DNA of 64,000 bases from Streptomyces rimosus subsp. rimosus (lineage in GTDB: Bacteria > Actinomycetota > Actinomycetes > Streptomycetales > Streptomycetaceae). The position numbers were made by a program, and so were the translations under genes. The stretch lies in NCBI RefSeq assembly GCF_000720725.1, contig NZ_JOCQ01000021.1, positions 40,058 through 104,057 of the forward strand, given 5' to 3'. Under the pieces are notes generated by a model. It was given only the letters and a program-made list of their open reading frames with translations. It was not told the DNA's origin and searched no databases. Positions 8,253 to 16,658 of this stretch are shown one piece after another (within the stretch, counting starts at the first letter, position 1; each line of letters starts with the position of its first letter).

Positions 8253-9695
8253 ATGGCGGCAGTGGTGGAACGGCATTCGATCGACGTCGTACCGGACGCC
8301 GAACGCCACGGCTCGCCGGTCAGCCAGTTCACCCTGTGGCTCGGCGCCAACCTCCAGATCACCGCCGTGGTCACCGGCGCGCTGGCCGTCGTCTTCGGCG
8401 CCCGGGCGTTCTGGGCCGTGCTCGGGCTGCTGCTCGGCAACGTCCTCGGCGGCGCGGTCATGGCCCTGCACTCCGCGCAGGGGCCACGGCTGGGCCTGCC
8501 GCAGATGATCTCCTCACGGGCCCAGTTCGGGGTGCGCGGCGCGGTGGTGCCGCTGGCGCTCGTGATCGTCATGTACATCGGCTTCTTCGCCAGCGGCACG
8601 GTGCTGGCCGGGCAGGCGGTCGGCGAGCTGACGCATCTCGGCGACACCCCCGGCATCCTCGTCTTCGCCGCGGTCACCGCCGTCGCCGCGGCGGTCGGCT
8701 ACCGGCTCATCCACCTGCTGGGCCGGGTCGCGAGCGTGGTCTGCGCGCTGGCCTTCCTCTACCTCGGCGCCCGACTGCTGGAGCGCGCCGACCTGGCCAC
8801 GCTGCTGCACGACCGGTCCTTCTCCTTCCCGCTGTTCCTGCTCGCCGTCTCACTGTCCGCGTCCTGGCAGCTGGCCTTCGGCCCGTACGTCGCCGACTAC
8901 TCCCGCTACCTGCCCCGGCACACCTCCACCCGCGCCACCTTCTGGTGGACGCTGTCCGGCTCGGTCCTCGGATCGCAGTGGTCGATGACCTTCGGGGCGC
9001 TGGCCGCCGCCGCGGCGCCCACCGCCTTCACCGGCCACGAGGTCTCCTACGTGGTCTCCCTCGGCGGCACCGGCCTGGCGGCCTCGGCGCTGTACTTCGT
9101 CATCGCCCTCGGCAAGCTGACCATCAACGTCCTGAACACCTACGGCGGCTTCATGTCGCTGGTCACCAGCGTCAGCGGCTTCCGCGGCCGCGCCACCCTG
9201 TCACCGCGCGGCCGCACCGCCTACATCACCGGCATCATGCTCGCGGGCACCGCCGTCGCCCTCCTCGGCAAGGACTCCTTCCTCACCTCGTTCAAGGACT
9301 TCCTGCTGTTCCTGCTGACCTTCTTCACCCCGTGGTCGGCGATCAACCTGGTCGACTACTACCTGATCTCCAAGGAGCGCTACGACATCCCGGCGCTCAG
9401 CGACCCGTCCGGCCGCTACGGCGCCTGGAACGGCGGGGCGCTGGCGGTGTACGGCGCCGGCGTACTGGCCCAGCTCCCGTTCCTGTCCACGCACTTCTAC
9501 ACCGGCCCGCTGGTCGCCCCGCTCGGCGGCGCCGACGTGTCCTGGCTCGTCGGGCTGGCCGTACCCGCCGTCCTGTACTGGGCGGTCGCCCGCCGCGACA
9601 CCGGCCGCGTGCCGTCCGCCGCGCCGGACGATCCGGCCGCCACCCCCACGGATACGGGGGACAGCCCTACCGCGCCGTCCCCCTCCCGCCCGTAA
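8253..9695 (+). CDS. NCS1-family permease (purine-cytosine permease type)
   Basis: The protein has 480 residues and about 12 hydrophobic segments. The N-terminal SPVSQFTLWLGANLQ and the following glycine-rich helix are typical of nucleobase:cation symporters of the NCS1 family, as are RAQFGVRGAVVP and the late FFTPWSAINLVDYYLI. The C-terminal tail is Pro/Asp-rich and cytosolic. Family members import cytosine, purines, allantoin, hydantoins or thiamine-like compounds. GAGGAG lies 7 nt before the ATG. The shared palindrome with the lyase gene implies that it imports the substrate of that locus. Confidence 0.9.
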   Translation: MAAVVERHSIDVVPDAERHGSPVSQFTLWLGANLQITAVVTGALAVVFGARAFWAVLGLLLGNVLGGAVMALHSAQGPRLGLPQMISSRAQFGVRGAVVPLALVIVMYIGFFASGTVLAGQAVGELTHLGDTPGILVFAAVTAVAAAVGYRLIHLLGRVASVVCALAFLYLGARLLERADLATLLHDRSFSFPLFLLAVSLSASWQLAFGPYVADYSRYLPRHTSTRATFWWTLSGSVLGSQWSMTFGALAAAAAPTAFTGHEVSYVVSLGGTGLAASALYFVIALGKLTINVLNTYGGFMSLVTSVSGFRGRATLSPRGRTAYITGIMLAGTAVALLGKDSFLTSFKDFLLFLLTFFTPWSAINLVDYYLISKERYDIPALSDPSGRYGAWNGGALAVYGAGVLAQLPFLSTHFYTGPLVAPLGGADVSWLVGLAVPAVLYWAVARRDTGRVPSAAPDDPAATPTDTGDSPTAPSPSRP

Positions 9696-9705
9696 TCTCA
9701 GCAGC

Positions 9706-10128
9706 ATGGCTACCCATGACCCCGAGCTGAGGAAAGAACTCGACGCGACCCTGCAGACGCGCAAGGAGCTGGGGCCGGAGTACGAGTCCGAGCTGGTCGA
9801 GTCGTTCCTGGAGAAGCTCGACACGACGGTCGACCAGCGGGTGCGCCGGCAGTTCGCCGAGCAGCAGATGCAGGTCGCGCGCGGTGCGCAGCCGCCCCGG
9901 CCGCGCGCTTCCGGCGGTGGCGGCAGCGGCTACGCGGAGCGCTTCGGCTTCGCCACGGTCTCGCTGGTCCTCGCGATCCCGCTGTCCGCGATCGGCGCCG
10001 CCCACGCGGACCTGGTGGGGCTGCTCGTCAGCTGGGCCGGCATCGTCGGCGTGAACGCGGTGCACGCGTCCGGCTTCTTCAAGCGCTCCCGCCAGGACCA
10101 CAAGCAGGACGAGGACGGCTGGGAGTAG
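9706..10128 (+). CDS. Conserved actinobacterial membrane protein of unknown function
   Basis: The protein has 140 residues. The N-terminal half is acidic/basic and helical (ELRKELDATLQTRKELG, then EKLDTTVDQRVRRQF), followed by a Gly/Ser linker at about residue 72 and two hydrophobic helices (85-105 and 108-125), then a charged tail. This layout fits a cytosolic coiled coil anchored by a hairpin. I recognise no named domain. It starts 10 nt after the permease stop, so it may be co-transcribed. A large hairpin follows it. Confidence 0.78.
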   Translation: MATHDPELRKELDATLQTRKELGPEYESELVESFLEKLDTTVDQRVRRQFAEQQMQVARGAQPPRPRASGGGGSGYAERFGFATVSLVLAIPLSAIGAAHADLVGLLVSWAGIVGVNAVHASGFFKRSRQDHKQDEDGWE

Positions 10129-10462
10129 ACCGGCAGCCGCTCGTACGGGCCTGGTGGTGGCGCGGGGACCGCCGCACCCCGGCCGGAGCCGGGGGCGGGA
10201 CGACGGCGGTCCCCGCGGGGGACGCGGGCCGGGTCAGGGCCGGCCGTGCGCGTCCGGGCGATCTGCGGAAGGTCCGGGAGCCGCTCCGGAAGTCCGTATC
10301 GCCACCGTCACCACTGTGCCGGGCCAGTGTTAAGCCCGTGCTGCGGGCGCGTGACGCATACGTACACCTTGCGGTGCCCGCACGTTTCCTGACGGTCGCT
10401 TGACACCGGCTGTCCTCGGTGCAGAGCAACCTCGGAAACGAACCCCAACCCCATCCGAATCA
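10129..10462. other. Intergenic region between convergent genes
   Basis: Apart from the terminator-like hairpin at 10162-10216 I see nothing convincing. A TTGACA-like hexamer at about 10400 has no good -10 partner and no gene to serve. Confidence 0.5.
10162..10216. terminator. Long-stem hairpin, probable terminator
   Basis: GCGGGGACCGCCG (10162-10174) pairs perfectly with CGGCGGTCCCCGC (10204-10216). The enclosed GC-rich loop can fold further. It lies 34 nt after the stop of the small membrane protein gene. Confidence 0.65.
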
Positions 10463-11854
10463 CTACCCCTGCTTCGCCTCCCGCGCCAGGAACGCCAGCA
10501 GGTCCTGCCGGCTGACCACGCCCTTCGGCTTGCCCTCCACGAGCACGATCGCCGCGTCCGCCTTCTCCAGGACCGTCATCAGGTCACCGACCGGCTCGCC
10601 CGAGCCGACCTGCGGCAGCGGCGGGCACATGTGCTTCTCCAGCGGGTCGGCGAGCGACGCGCGCTGCGCGAACAGCGCGTCCAGCAGCTCCCGCTCCACC
10701 ACCGAGCCGACGACCTCCGCCGCCATCACGTCCGGGTGCCCGGCGCCCGGCTTGACGATCGGCATCTGCGAGACGCCGTACTCGCGCAGCACGTCGATGG
10801 CCTCGCCGACCGTCTCCTCCGGGTGCATGTGCACCAGCGAGGGCAGCGCCCCCTCCTTGTGCCGCAGCACGTCGCCGACCCGGGCCGCGGGACCGGCGTC
10901 CTCCAGGAAGCCGTAGTCCGCCATCCACTCGTCGTTGAAGATCTTGCTGAGGTAGCCGCGGCCGCTGTCCGGCAGCAGGACGACGACCACGTCGTCCGGG
11001 CCGAGCCGCTCGGCGACCTCCAGGCCCGCCACGACCGCCATGCCGCAGGAGCCGCCGACCAGCAGGCCCTCCTCCTTGGCCAGCCGCCGGGTCATCTGGA
11101 AGGCGTCCTTGTCCGAGACCGCCACGATCTCGTCCGCGACCGTACGGTCGTAGGCGCTCGGCCAGAAGTCCTCACCGACGCCCTCGATCAGGTACGGGCG
11201 GCCCGAGCCGCCGCTGTAGACGGAGCCCTCCGGGTCGGCGCCGACGACCTTGACCCGGCCCTCGCTGGCCTCCTTCAGGTACCGGCCGGTGCCGCTGATG
11301 GTGCCGCCGGTGCCGACGCCCGCGACGAAGTGAGTGATTTTCCCCTCGGTCTGTTCCCACAGCTCGGGACCGGTCGTCTCGTAGTGCGAACGCGGGTTGT
11401 TCGGGTTGCTGTACTGGTCCGGCTTCCAGGCGCCCGGCGTCTCGCGGACCAGCCGGTCCGAGACGTTGTAGTACGAGTCCGGGTGCTCCGGGTCCACCGC
11501 GGTCGGGCAGACCACGACCTCGGCGCCGTACGCCCGCAGCACATTGATCTTGTCGGTGGACACCTTGTCCGGGCACACGAAGATGCACTTGTAGCCCTTC
11601 TGCTGGGCCACGATCGCCAGGCCCACCCCGGTGTTCCCCGAGGTCGGCTCGACAATGGTGCCGCCCGGCTTCAGCTCGCCGGACTGCTCGGCGGCCTCGA
11701 TCATCCGCACCGCGATCCGGTCCTTCACGGACCCGCCCGGGTTGAAGTACTCGACCTTCACCAGGACGGTGGCCTGGATTCCTCGGGTGACGTTGTTGAG
11801 CTTCACCAGCGGTGTGTCGCCGACGAGCTCGATCATGGATTCGTAAAACTGCAC
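10463..11854 (-). CDS. Cystathionine beta-synthase / cysteine synthase with CBS domains
   Basis: The protein has 463 residues. It is a fold-type II PLP enzyme: NPGGSVKDR carries the PLP lysine (Lys44), TSGNTG binds the cofactor or substrate phosphate, and GTGGTISG holds the PLP phosphate. Two CBS modules occupy about residues 335-463, as in actinobacterial cystathionine beta-synthases, which condense homocysteine and serine or make cysteine. I chose the GTG start at 11854 because GGAG lies upstream and residue 2 onward matches the family start (QFYESMIELVGDTPLV); a longer open frame upstream is not homologous. A divergent SGNH hydrolase gene lies upstream. Confidence 0.95.
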   Translation of the reverse strand: MQFYESMIELVGDTPLVKLNNVTRGIQATVLVKVEYFNPGGSVKDRIAVRMIEAAEQSGELKPGGTIVEPTSGNTGVGLAIVAQQKGYKCIFVCPDKVSTDKINVLRAYGAEVVVCPTAVDPEHPDSYYNVSDRLVRETPGAWKPDQYSNPNNPRSHYETTGPELWEQTEGKITHFVAGVGTGGTISGTGRYLKEASEGRVKVVGADPEGSVYSGGSGRPYLIEGVGEDFWPSAYDRTVADEIVAVSDKDAFQMTRRLAKEEGLLVGGSCGMAVVAGLEVAERLGPDDVVVVLLPDSGRGYLSKIFNDEWMADYGFLEDAGPAARVGDVLRHKEGALPSLVHMHPEETVGEAIDVLREYGVSQMPIVKPGAGHPDVMAAEVVGSVVERELLDALFAQRASLADPLEKHMCPPLPQVGSGEPVGDLMTVLEKADAAIVLVEGKPKGVVSRQDLLAFLAREAKQG

Positions 11855-12116
11855 GGTGGTCTCCGCTGTCGGGGGCGCGCTGTCCTGCGCCCATCCGACC
11901 AGCCTATTGCCCGCTCCCGGGACGGCGCCGTGCGTTGCGCGGCCCGCCCGACGGGGCACCACCTTGATGTACCGCTTCTCGTTCCGGCCGCTTCGGCATC
12001 CCGAACCGGGTCCCTCGGCCGGCTCCGACCGTCCACCGCCACACCCATTCACCGCCACACCCATCCACCAGCCACCACATGTTCCGAACGCACTGCACGG
12101 GGAGGTGCCCGGCCTT

Positions 12117-13148
12117 ATGCCGATGACGATGTCCAGGGCGAGGGTGGCACGGCGGATCGCCGCCGCCGCCGCGGTGGGCGGCGGCGGGATCGGTCTGCTC
12201 GGCGTGGCCGGTGTCGGCCTGCTGCTGACCGAGGTCCGCCTCGCCCGCCGTACGGTCGGCGGCTCCAGCGCCGTTCCGCCCAGCGCCGACGGCCGCTACG
12301 GATCCGCCTTCGCCCACCGCACCGACCGGCCGCCGCTGCGGCTGGCCTTCCTCGGCGACTCCACGGCCGCGGGCCAGGGCGTGCACCGCCCCCGCCAGAC
12401 GCCGGGCGCCCTGCTCGCCTCCGGCCTCGCCGCGGTCGCCGAGCTCCCGGTCGACCTGCGCAACGTGGCACTGCCCGGCGCCCAGTCCGACGACCTCGAC
12501 CGGCAGGTCACGCTCGTCCTGGCGGAGCCGGGGCCCGCGCCCGACGTCGCCGTCATCATGATCGGCGCCAACGACGTCACCCACCGCATGCCGCTCGCCC
12601 GCTCCGTGCGCCTGCTGTCCGAGGCGGTGCGCCGGCTGCGCGAGGCCGGCTGCGCCGTGATCGTCGGCACCTGTCCCGACCTGGGCACCATCGAGCCGGT
12701 CTACCAGCCGCTGCGCTGGGTCGCGCGCCGCCTGTCCCGGCAGCTCGCCGCCGCGCAGACCATCGGCGTGGTGGCGCACGGCGCCCGTACGGTCTCCCTC
12801 GGCGACCTGCTGGGCCCCGAGTTCGAGGCCCACCCGCGCGAGCTGTTCGGCCCCGACAACTACCACCCGTCCGCCGAGGGCTACGCCACCGCCGCGATGG
12901 CCGTGCTGCCCACCCTCTGCGCCGCGCTCGGCCTGTGGCCCGAAGAGGAGCGCGTCGAGCCGTACCGCCGCGAGGGCATCCTCCCGGTCGCCGAGGCCGC
13001 CGCCCAGGCCGCCGACGAGGGCGGTACGGAGGTCACCCCGACCCGCACGCCGTGGGCCCTGCTCAAGCACCGGCGCCGGCGGCAGATCCCCACGCCGGAG
13101 CCGACGGAGGAGGCGGACGCGGCGGGCCGGGCGCGAGGGGCCGACTGA
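12117..13148 (+). CDS. Membrane-anchored SGNH/GDSL hydrolase
   Basis: The protein has 343 residues. A single hydrophobic segment (about 13-38) is a signal anchor, followed by the SGNH domain: block I FLGDSTAAGQGV (Ser82), block II with NVALPGAQS, block III GANDVTHR and block V DNYHPSAEGY with the catalytic Asp/His pair. The C-terminal 60 residues are charged and probably disordered. It is probably an esterase acting outside the membrane, perhaps on lipid or wall acyl groups; the substrate is unknown. The start is uncertain: ATGs at 12117, 12123 and 12129 all follow GGGGAGG. It is a neighbour of the CBS-type synthase and thiolase. Confidence 0.88.
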   Translation: MPMTMSRARVARRIAAAAAVGGGGIGLLGVAGVGLLLTEVRLARRTVGGSSAVPPSADGRYGSAFAHRTDRPPLRLAFLGDSTAAGQGVHRPRQTPGALLASGLAAVAELPVDLRNVALPGAQSDDLDRQVTLVLAEPGPAPDVAVIMIGANDVTHRMPLARSVRLLSEAVRRLREAGCAVIVGTCPDLGTIEPVYQPLRWVARRLSRQLAAAQTIGVVAHGARTVSLGDLLGPEFEAHPRELFGPDNYHPSAEGYATAAMAVLPTLCAALGLWPEEERVEPYRREGILPVAEAAAQAADEGGTEVTPTRTPWALLKHRRRRQIPTPEPTEEADAAGRARGAD

Positions 13149-13221
13149 TCCGGGCCGTTGCGAGATACGGCGGCGACGGCGCCCCCGGAGTACGGCGGCG
13201 GCCGGCGGGCCCGTACCGCGA

Positions 13222-13235
13222 TAAGCATGCGCTTA
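13222..13235. promoter_or_regulatory. Inverted repeat upstream of the thiolase
   Basis: TAAGCATGCGCTTA is a 5-bp inverted repeat (TAAGC/GCTTA) with a 4-nt centre, within one of the few AT-richer stretches here, 105 nt before the thiolase start. It could be a TetR-type operator or a core promoter element; I cannot name the regulator. Confidence 0.35.
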
Positions 13236-13339
13236 GAAAAGAGCCCGACATCACAACGCCGACTGCGTGACCTCCGCCTTACGGGCGGGTAACTTCCCCC
13301 ACAGTTCTGCCCGTCCGCCGTCTTCCTCCTGGAGCCGTC

Positions 13340-14560
13340 ATGCCCGAAGCCGTGATCGTGTCCGCCGCCCGTTCCCCGATCGGCCGCGCCTTCAAGGGCT
13401 CCCTGAAGGACGTGCGCCCGGACGACCTGACCGCCGAGATCATCAAGGCGGCGCTCGCCAAGGTCCCCGCGCTGGACCCGAAGGACATCGACGACCTGAT
13501 GCTCGGCTGCGGTCTGCCGGGCGGCGAACAGGGCCACAACCTGGGCCGCATCGTCGCCGTGCAGATGGGCATGGACCACCTGCCGGGCTGTACGGTCACC
13601 CGCTACTGCTCGTCCTCCCTCCAGACGACCCGGATGGCGCTGCACGCCATCAAGGCCGGCGAGGGCGACGTGTTCATCTCGGCCGGCGTCGAGACCGTCT
13701 CGCGCTCCGTGAAGGGCACCTCGGACGGGCTGCCCGAGACCCACAACCCGCTGTTCGCCGACGCGGAGGCGCGCACCGCCGCCCGCGCCGAGCAGGAGGG
13801 CGCCGACTGGCACGACCCTCGCGAGGACGGCCTGCTGCCCGACCCGTACATCGCGATGGGACAGACCGCCGAGAACCTGGCCCGCGCCAAGGGCGTCACC
13901 CGCCAGGACATGGACGAGTTCGGCGTACGGTCCCAGAACCTCGCCGAGCAGGCGATCAAGAACGGGTTCTGGGAGCGCGAGATCACGCCGGTGACCACCC
14001 CGGACGGCACGGTCGTCAGCAAGGACGACGGTCCGCGCGCGGGCGTCACCCTCGAAGGCGTGCAGGGCCTCAAGCCGGTCTTCCGCCCCGACGGCCTGGT
14101 GACGGCCGGCAACTGCTGCCCGCTCAACGACGGCGCCGCCGCCCTCGTCATCATGTCCGACACCAAGGCCCGCGAGCTGGGCCTGACCCCGCTCGCCCGG
14201 ATCGTCTCCACCGGCGTCAGCGGCCTGTCGCCGGAGATCATGGGGCTCGGCCCGGTCGAGGCGTCCAAGCAGGCCCTGAAGCGCGCGGGCCTGGGGATCT
14301 CCGACATCGACCTGGTGGAGATCAACGAGGCGTTCGCCGCCCAGGTGATCCCCTCGTACCGGGACCTCGGCATCGACCTGGACCGGCTGAACGTCAACGG
14401 CGGCGCGATCGCCGTCGGCCACCCCTTCGGCATGACCGGCGCCCGCATCACCACCACGCTGATCAACTCCCTCCAGTGGCACGACAAGCAGTTCGGCCTG
14501 GAGACGATGTGCGTGGGCGGCGGCCAGGGCATGGCGATGGTCATCGAGCGCCTGAGCTGA
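13340..14560 (+). CDS. Acetyl-CoA C-acyltransferase (thiolase)
   Basis: The protein has 406 residues, standard length. Thiolase signatures are complete: the acyl-accepting Cys90 in VTRYCSSSLQT, NEAFAAQ, the active-site His in GHPFGMTGAR and the C-terminal acid/base Cys in MCVGGGQGM. It interconverts acyl-CoA plus acetyl-CoA and 3-ketoacyl-CoA in fatty acid breakdown or acetoacetyl-CoA formation. It is encoded alone, with GGAG before the ATG, an inverted repeat in its upstream region and a strong hairpin terminator after the stop. Chain-length preference cannot be read from the sequence. Confidence 0.95.
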   Translation: MPEAVIVSAARSPIGRAFKGSLKDVRPDDLTAEIIKAALAKVPALDPKDIDDLMLGCGLPGGEQGHNLGRIVAVQMGMDHLPGCTVTRYCSSSLQTTRMALHAIKAGEGDVFISAGVETVSRSVKGTSDGLPETHNPLFADAEARTAARAEQEGADWHDPREDGLLPDPYIAMGQTAENLARAKGVTRQDMDEFGVRSQNLAEQAIKNGFWEREITPVTTPDGTVVSKDDGPRAGVTLEGVQGLKPVFRPDGLVTAGNCCPLNDGAAALVIMSDTKARELGLTPLARIVSTGVSGLSPEIMGLGPVEASKQALKRAGLGISDIDLVEINEAFAAQVIPSYRDLGIDLDRLNVNGGAIAVGHPFGMTGARITTTLINSLQWHDKQFGLETMCVGGGQGMAMVIERLS

Positions 14561-14917
14561 CCTTTGCCGCCCGTCGGCGTACGGGACGGGTGCCGCCCCG
14601 CGCGGCACCCGTCCCGCCCCGCCCGCCGCACCCGCCCCTCCGGTGCGCCTCACCCGCACCCTGCGTCCCAACTGACGTACCCAGAGCGACCATCGGTGAT
14701 CTGGCTCACCGGTTGATGAGATCGCGATCAAATCCCCCCATGGATTGTGACCAAACCCCCCAAGGCGGGGTGTCCCCGCAGGTCAGCGCGGTGTCACTCG
14801 AACGCACCAGGTCCAAATCCCCGTCCGACCCGGGTCCTCGGCCACTGGGAACGGTCGCCGACGACCGGCAGCCTGATGTAGGAAGTCGGGGGACATTCTG
14901 CTAATGGGAGTACGTCA
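14561..14917. other. Intergenic region with terminator and promoter-like AT-richer stretch
   Basis: It holds the thiolase terminator at its left end and a stretch near 14690-14760 that is lower in GC than its surroundings (GATCGCGATCAAATCC and neighbours), a likely promoter region for the gene at 14918. I see no ORF with coding character. Confidence 0.45.
14582..14616. terminator. Rho-independent-type hairpin after the thiolase
   Basis: CGGGACGGGTGCCG (14582-14595) pairs perfectly with CGGCACCCGTCCCG (14603-14616) around a 7-nt loop. It starts 22 nt after the stop. There is no T-run, as is usual in Streptomyces. Confidence 0.8.
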
Positions 14918-15829
14918 GTGAGCGCCATCACTCTTGCCCTGCTGCTGGCCGCGGCCGTCGCCGTGGCCCTGGGAGCGGCCGCCCTGCACACCGCCCACGC
15001 GCTGCGCCGCCAGGTCGCCGGGCTGCGCGCCGAACTGCTCGCCGCGCACGCCGAGACCCGCGCCGAGGCCCGGGCGCAGGCCGCCGCCGCGAGCATCCCC
15101 GCCGCCCGCCCGGCCCCGGCCGCCGAGTACGCGCTCGCCGACATACGGGCCGCCGTCGCCGACGCGCTGGCCGAGGAGCGGGAGCGCGAACTGGCCGAGG
15201 CCCGCGCCTTCTGGGCCGCCCAGGAGGCCCGGGACGCCGCCGACGCCCCGTCCCTGCTGGGCCCGCTGGACGGCAGCACCGACCACCTCGACCCGCACGA
15301 GCGGCTGGACGACCCGTTCTTCCTGCCCCGGCAGGCGGACCTGGCCGGGCTGGAGCCGCTGCTCGGCCCGGACGCGCTGCACACCGCGGACGGCCCGGGC
15401 GCCCTGGAGCCGGTGGACGCGCTGGAGAACGAGGCGGTCGAGGAGGCCGAGTCCGCCGAGCTGGCCGCCGCGCGCCGGCGCCACCCCTCGCACCCGGACT
15501 TCACCCCGTCCCCCGCCATCGGCGACCACGAGCGCACCGTCAACCGCCTGGAGGAGCTGGCCCGCGACCGCACCCCGCTCGCGGACGTCCGCCCCGGCCC
15601 GCTGGGCACCCTCGACGTGTACGTCTTCGCCGACGGCACCACGGTCTGCATGACGCCCGGCCACCGGGAGACCGCCGAGCGCGTCGCCGACGCCCTGCGC
15701 GAGGGCAGCACCCCGGTCCTGCTGGGCGGCTCCGGTGTCTCCGGCGCCTACGCCCTGACCTTCTCCTGGGGCCCCGCCACCACCGACAGCGTCTACATCC
15801 TCGCGGACCGCGTCATCGCGTCCCTCTGA
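14918..15829 (+). CDS. Membrane-anchored protein of unknown function
   Basis: The protein has 303 residues. Residues 3-25 are a hydrophobic anchor, followed by an Ala/Glu/Arg-rich helical stretch (about 30-110, coiled-coil character), an acidic middle and a folded C-terminal part (about 200-303; TLDVYVFADGTTVCMTPGH, GAYALTFSWGP). I recognise no named family. The GTG start has GGGAG 7 nt upstream. It lies between the thiolase gene and a convergent small gene. A role cannot be inferred beyond a cytoplasmic or surface membrane protein. Confidence 0.7.
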   Translation: MSAITLALLLAAAVAVALGAAALHTAHALRRQVAGLRAELLAAHAETRAEARAQAAAASIPAARPAPAAEYALADIRAAVADALAEERERELAEARAFWAAQEARDAADAPSLLGPLDGSTDHLDPHERLDDPFFLPRQADLAGLEPLLGPDALHTADGPGALEPVDALENEAVEEAESAELAAARRRHPSHPDFTPSPAIGDHERTVNRLEELARDRTPLADVRPGPLGTLDVYVFADGTTVCMTPGHRETAERVADALREGSTPVLLGGSGVSGAYALTFSWGPATTDSVYILADRVIASL

Positions 15830-15914
15830 GATCCCTCTGAGAGCCGCCGCGGGCTCGCGGGAATCCTCGCCTCCCGCCGGGAATCCGGCCGGAAGCGGCC
15901 CTTGCCCGGGGCCT

Positions 15915-16229
15915 TCAGCAGCGCACCGCGGCCTCCCGCACCAGCTCCACCGCCGACGACAGCGCCCGCTCGTCCCCCGCGGCGCGCACCGCCTCCACCA
16001 AGTCGTGTCCGGCCACCGCCACTTGGTCGCCGACCGCGAACATGCCCGCGTCCGGGAGCTCGTACGGTTCCCGCCGGGGGTTTTCCAGGCGCTGCGCCCG
16101 GTCCGCCAACTCGCGGGCGAGGGCGAGCGCTTCGGCTGCCGCACCCCGCGCCAAGGTGCTCTGCGGCAGCGCCCGCAGGCGGTCGGCGAGGGCGTCCACA
16201 GCGGTCTGCAAAGGCGTCACGTCAAGCAC
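15915..16229 (-). CDS. Small conserved helical protein of unknown function
   Basis: The protein has 104 residues, Ala/Leu/Arg-rich and largely helical (AVDALADRLRALPQS, AEALALARELADRAQ), with two Asp/Val-rich turns (GMFAVGDQVAVAGHDLVEAV). It is soluble, without a signal peptide. Codon third positions are strongly G/C in this frame. The GTG start is uncertain; no clear ribosome site is seen. It is divergent from the DUF4287 gene, with about 100 bp shared upstream. Confidence 0.6.
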   Translation of the reverse strand: MLDVTPLQTAVDALADRLRALPQSTLARGAAAEALALARELADRAQRLENPRREPYELPDAGMFAVGDQVAVAGHDLVEAVRAAGDERALSSAVELVREAAVRC

Positions 16230-16327
16230 AGCCCGAGCTTATGCGCCACTCCCGGGTGGTTGCCAACACCCGAACGGTCAGGCACGGTGGGCTGAAGGAC
16301 CAGCATCGAACGCGTCCGGAGGCGCCG

Positions 16328-16555
16328 ATGTCTCAACTCTTCTCCGAAGAGACCCACCGGAACCTGCTCTCCCGCATCCCCCACTGCACCGGCCGCGAAG
16401 TCTCCGACTGGCTTCGCACGGTAGATGAAGGCCCCGCTCTCTTCCGCTTCGAGGAGAAGGTCAGCTGGCTCCGGGGCGAGCACAACCTCGCCTACGGGCA
16501 CGCCAAGGCGATCGTCCACGAGTACGACCTCAGGCGCGCAGCGCGCAAGCTCTAG
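16328..16555 (+). CDS. DUF4287-family protein
   Basis: The protein has 75 residues. It matches the small DUF4287 family: an N-terminal stretch with SRIPHCTGREVSDWLRTV, then WLRGEHNLAYGHAKAIVHEY, which resembles the known pattern in which a helix with GH..A.A.V precedes the C-terminus. Function is unknown; some family members are fused to DUF5655-type domains. GGAGG lies 5 nt before the ATG. A perfect 16-bp terminator hairpin follows. Confidence 0.8.
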   Translation: MSQLFSEETHRNLLSRIPHCTGREVSDWLRTVDEGPALFRFEEKVSWLRGEHNLAYGHAKAIVHEYDLRRAARKL

Positions 16556-16574
16556 CCGTGCCCGCCCGGAACGC

Positions 16575-16610
16575 CGAAGGGCCCGTGGGGAGTCCCCCAC
16601 GGGCCCTTCG
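16575..16610. terminator. Bidirectional terminator
   Basis: CGAAGGGCCCGTGGGG (16575-16590) and CCCCACGGGCCCTTCG (16595-16610) form a perfect 16-bp stem with a 4-nt loop between two convergent genes. Confidence 0.9.
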
Positions 16611-16658
16611 TCACGTCCGTGCGCCGGGCGCCGGATCCGGTCACCCGGCGGCGCCGCG

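Noticed and set aside
12881..14731. Long minus-strand frame opposite the thiolase
   Set aside because: Composition (Arg/Ala/Gly/Asp) and antisense position mark it as a GC artefact.
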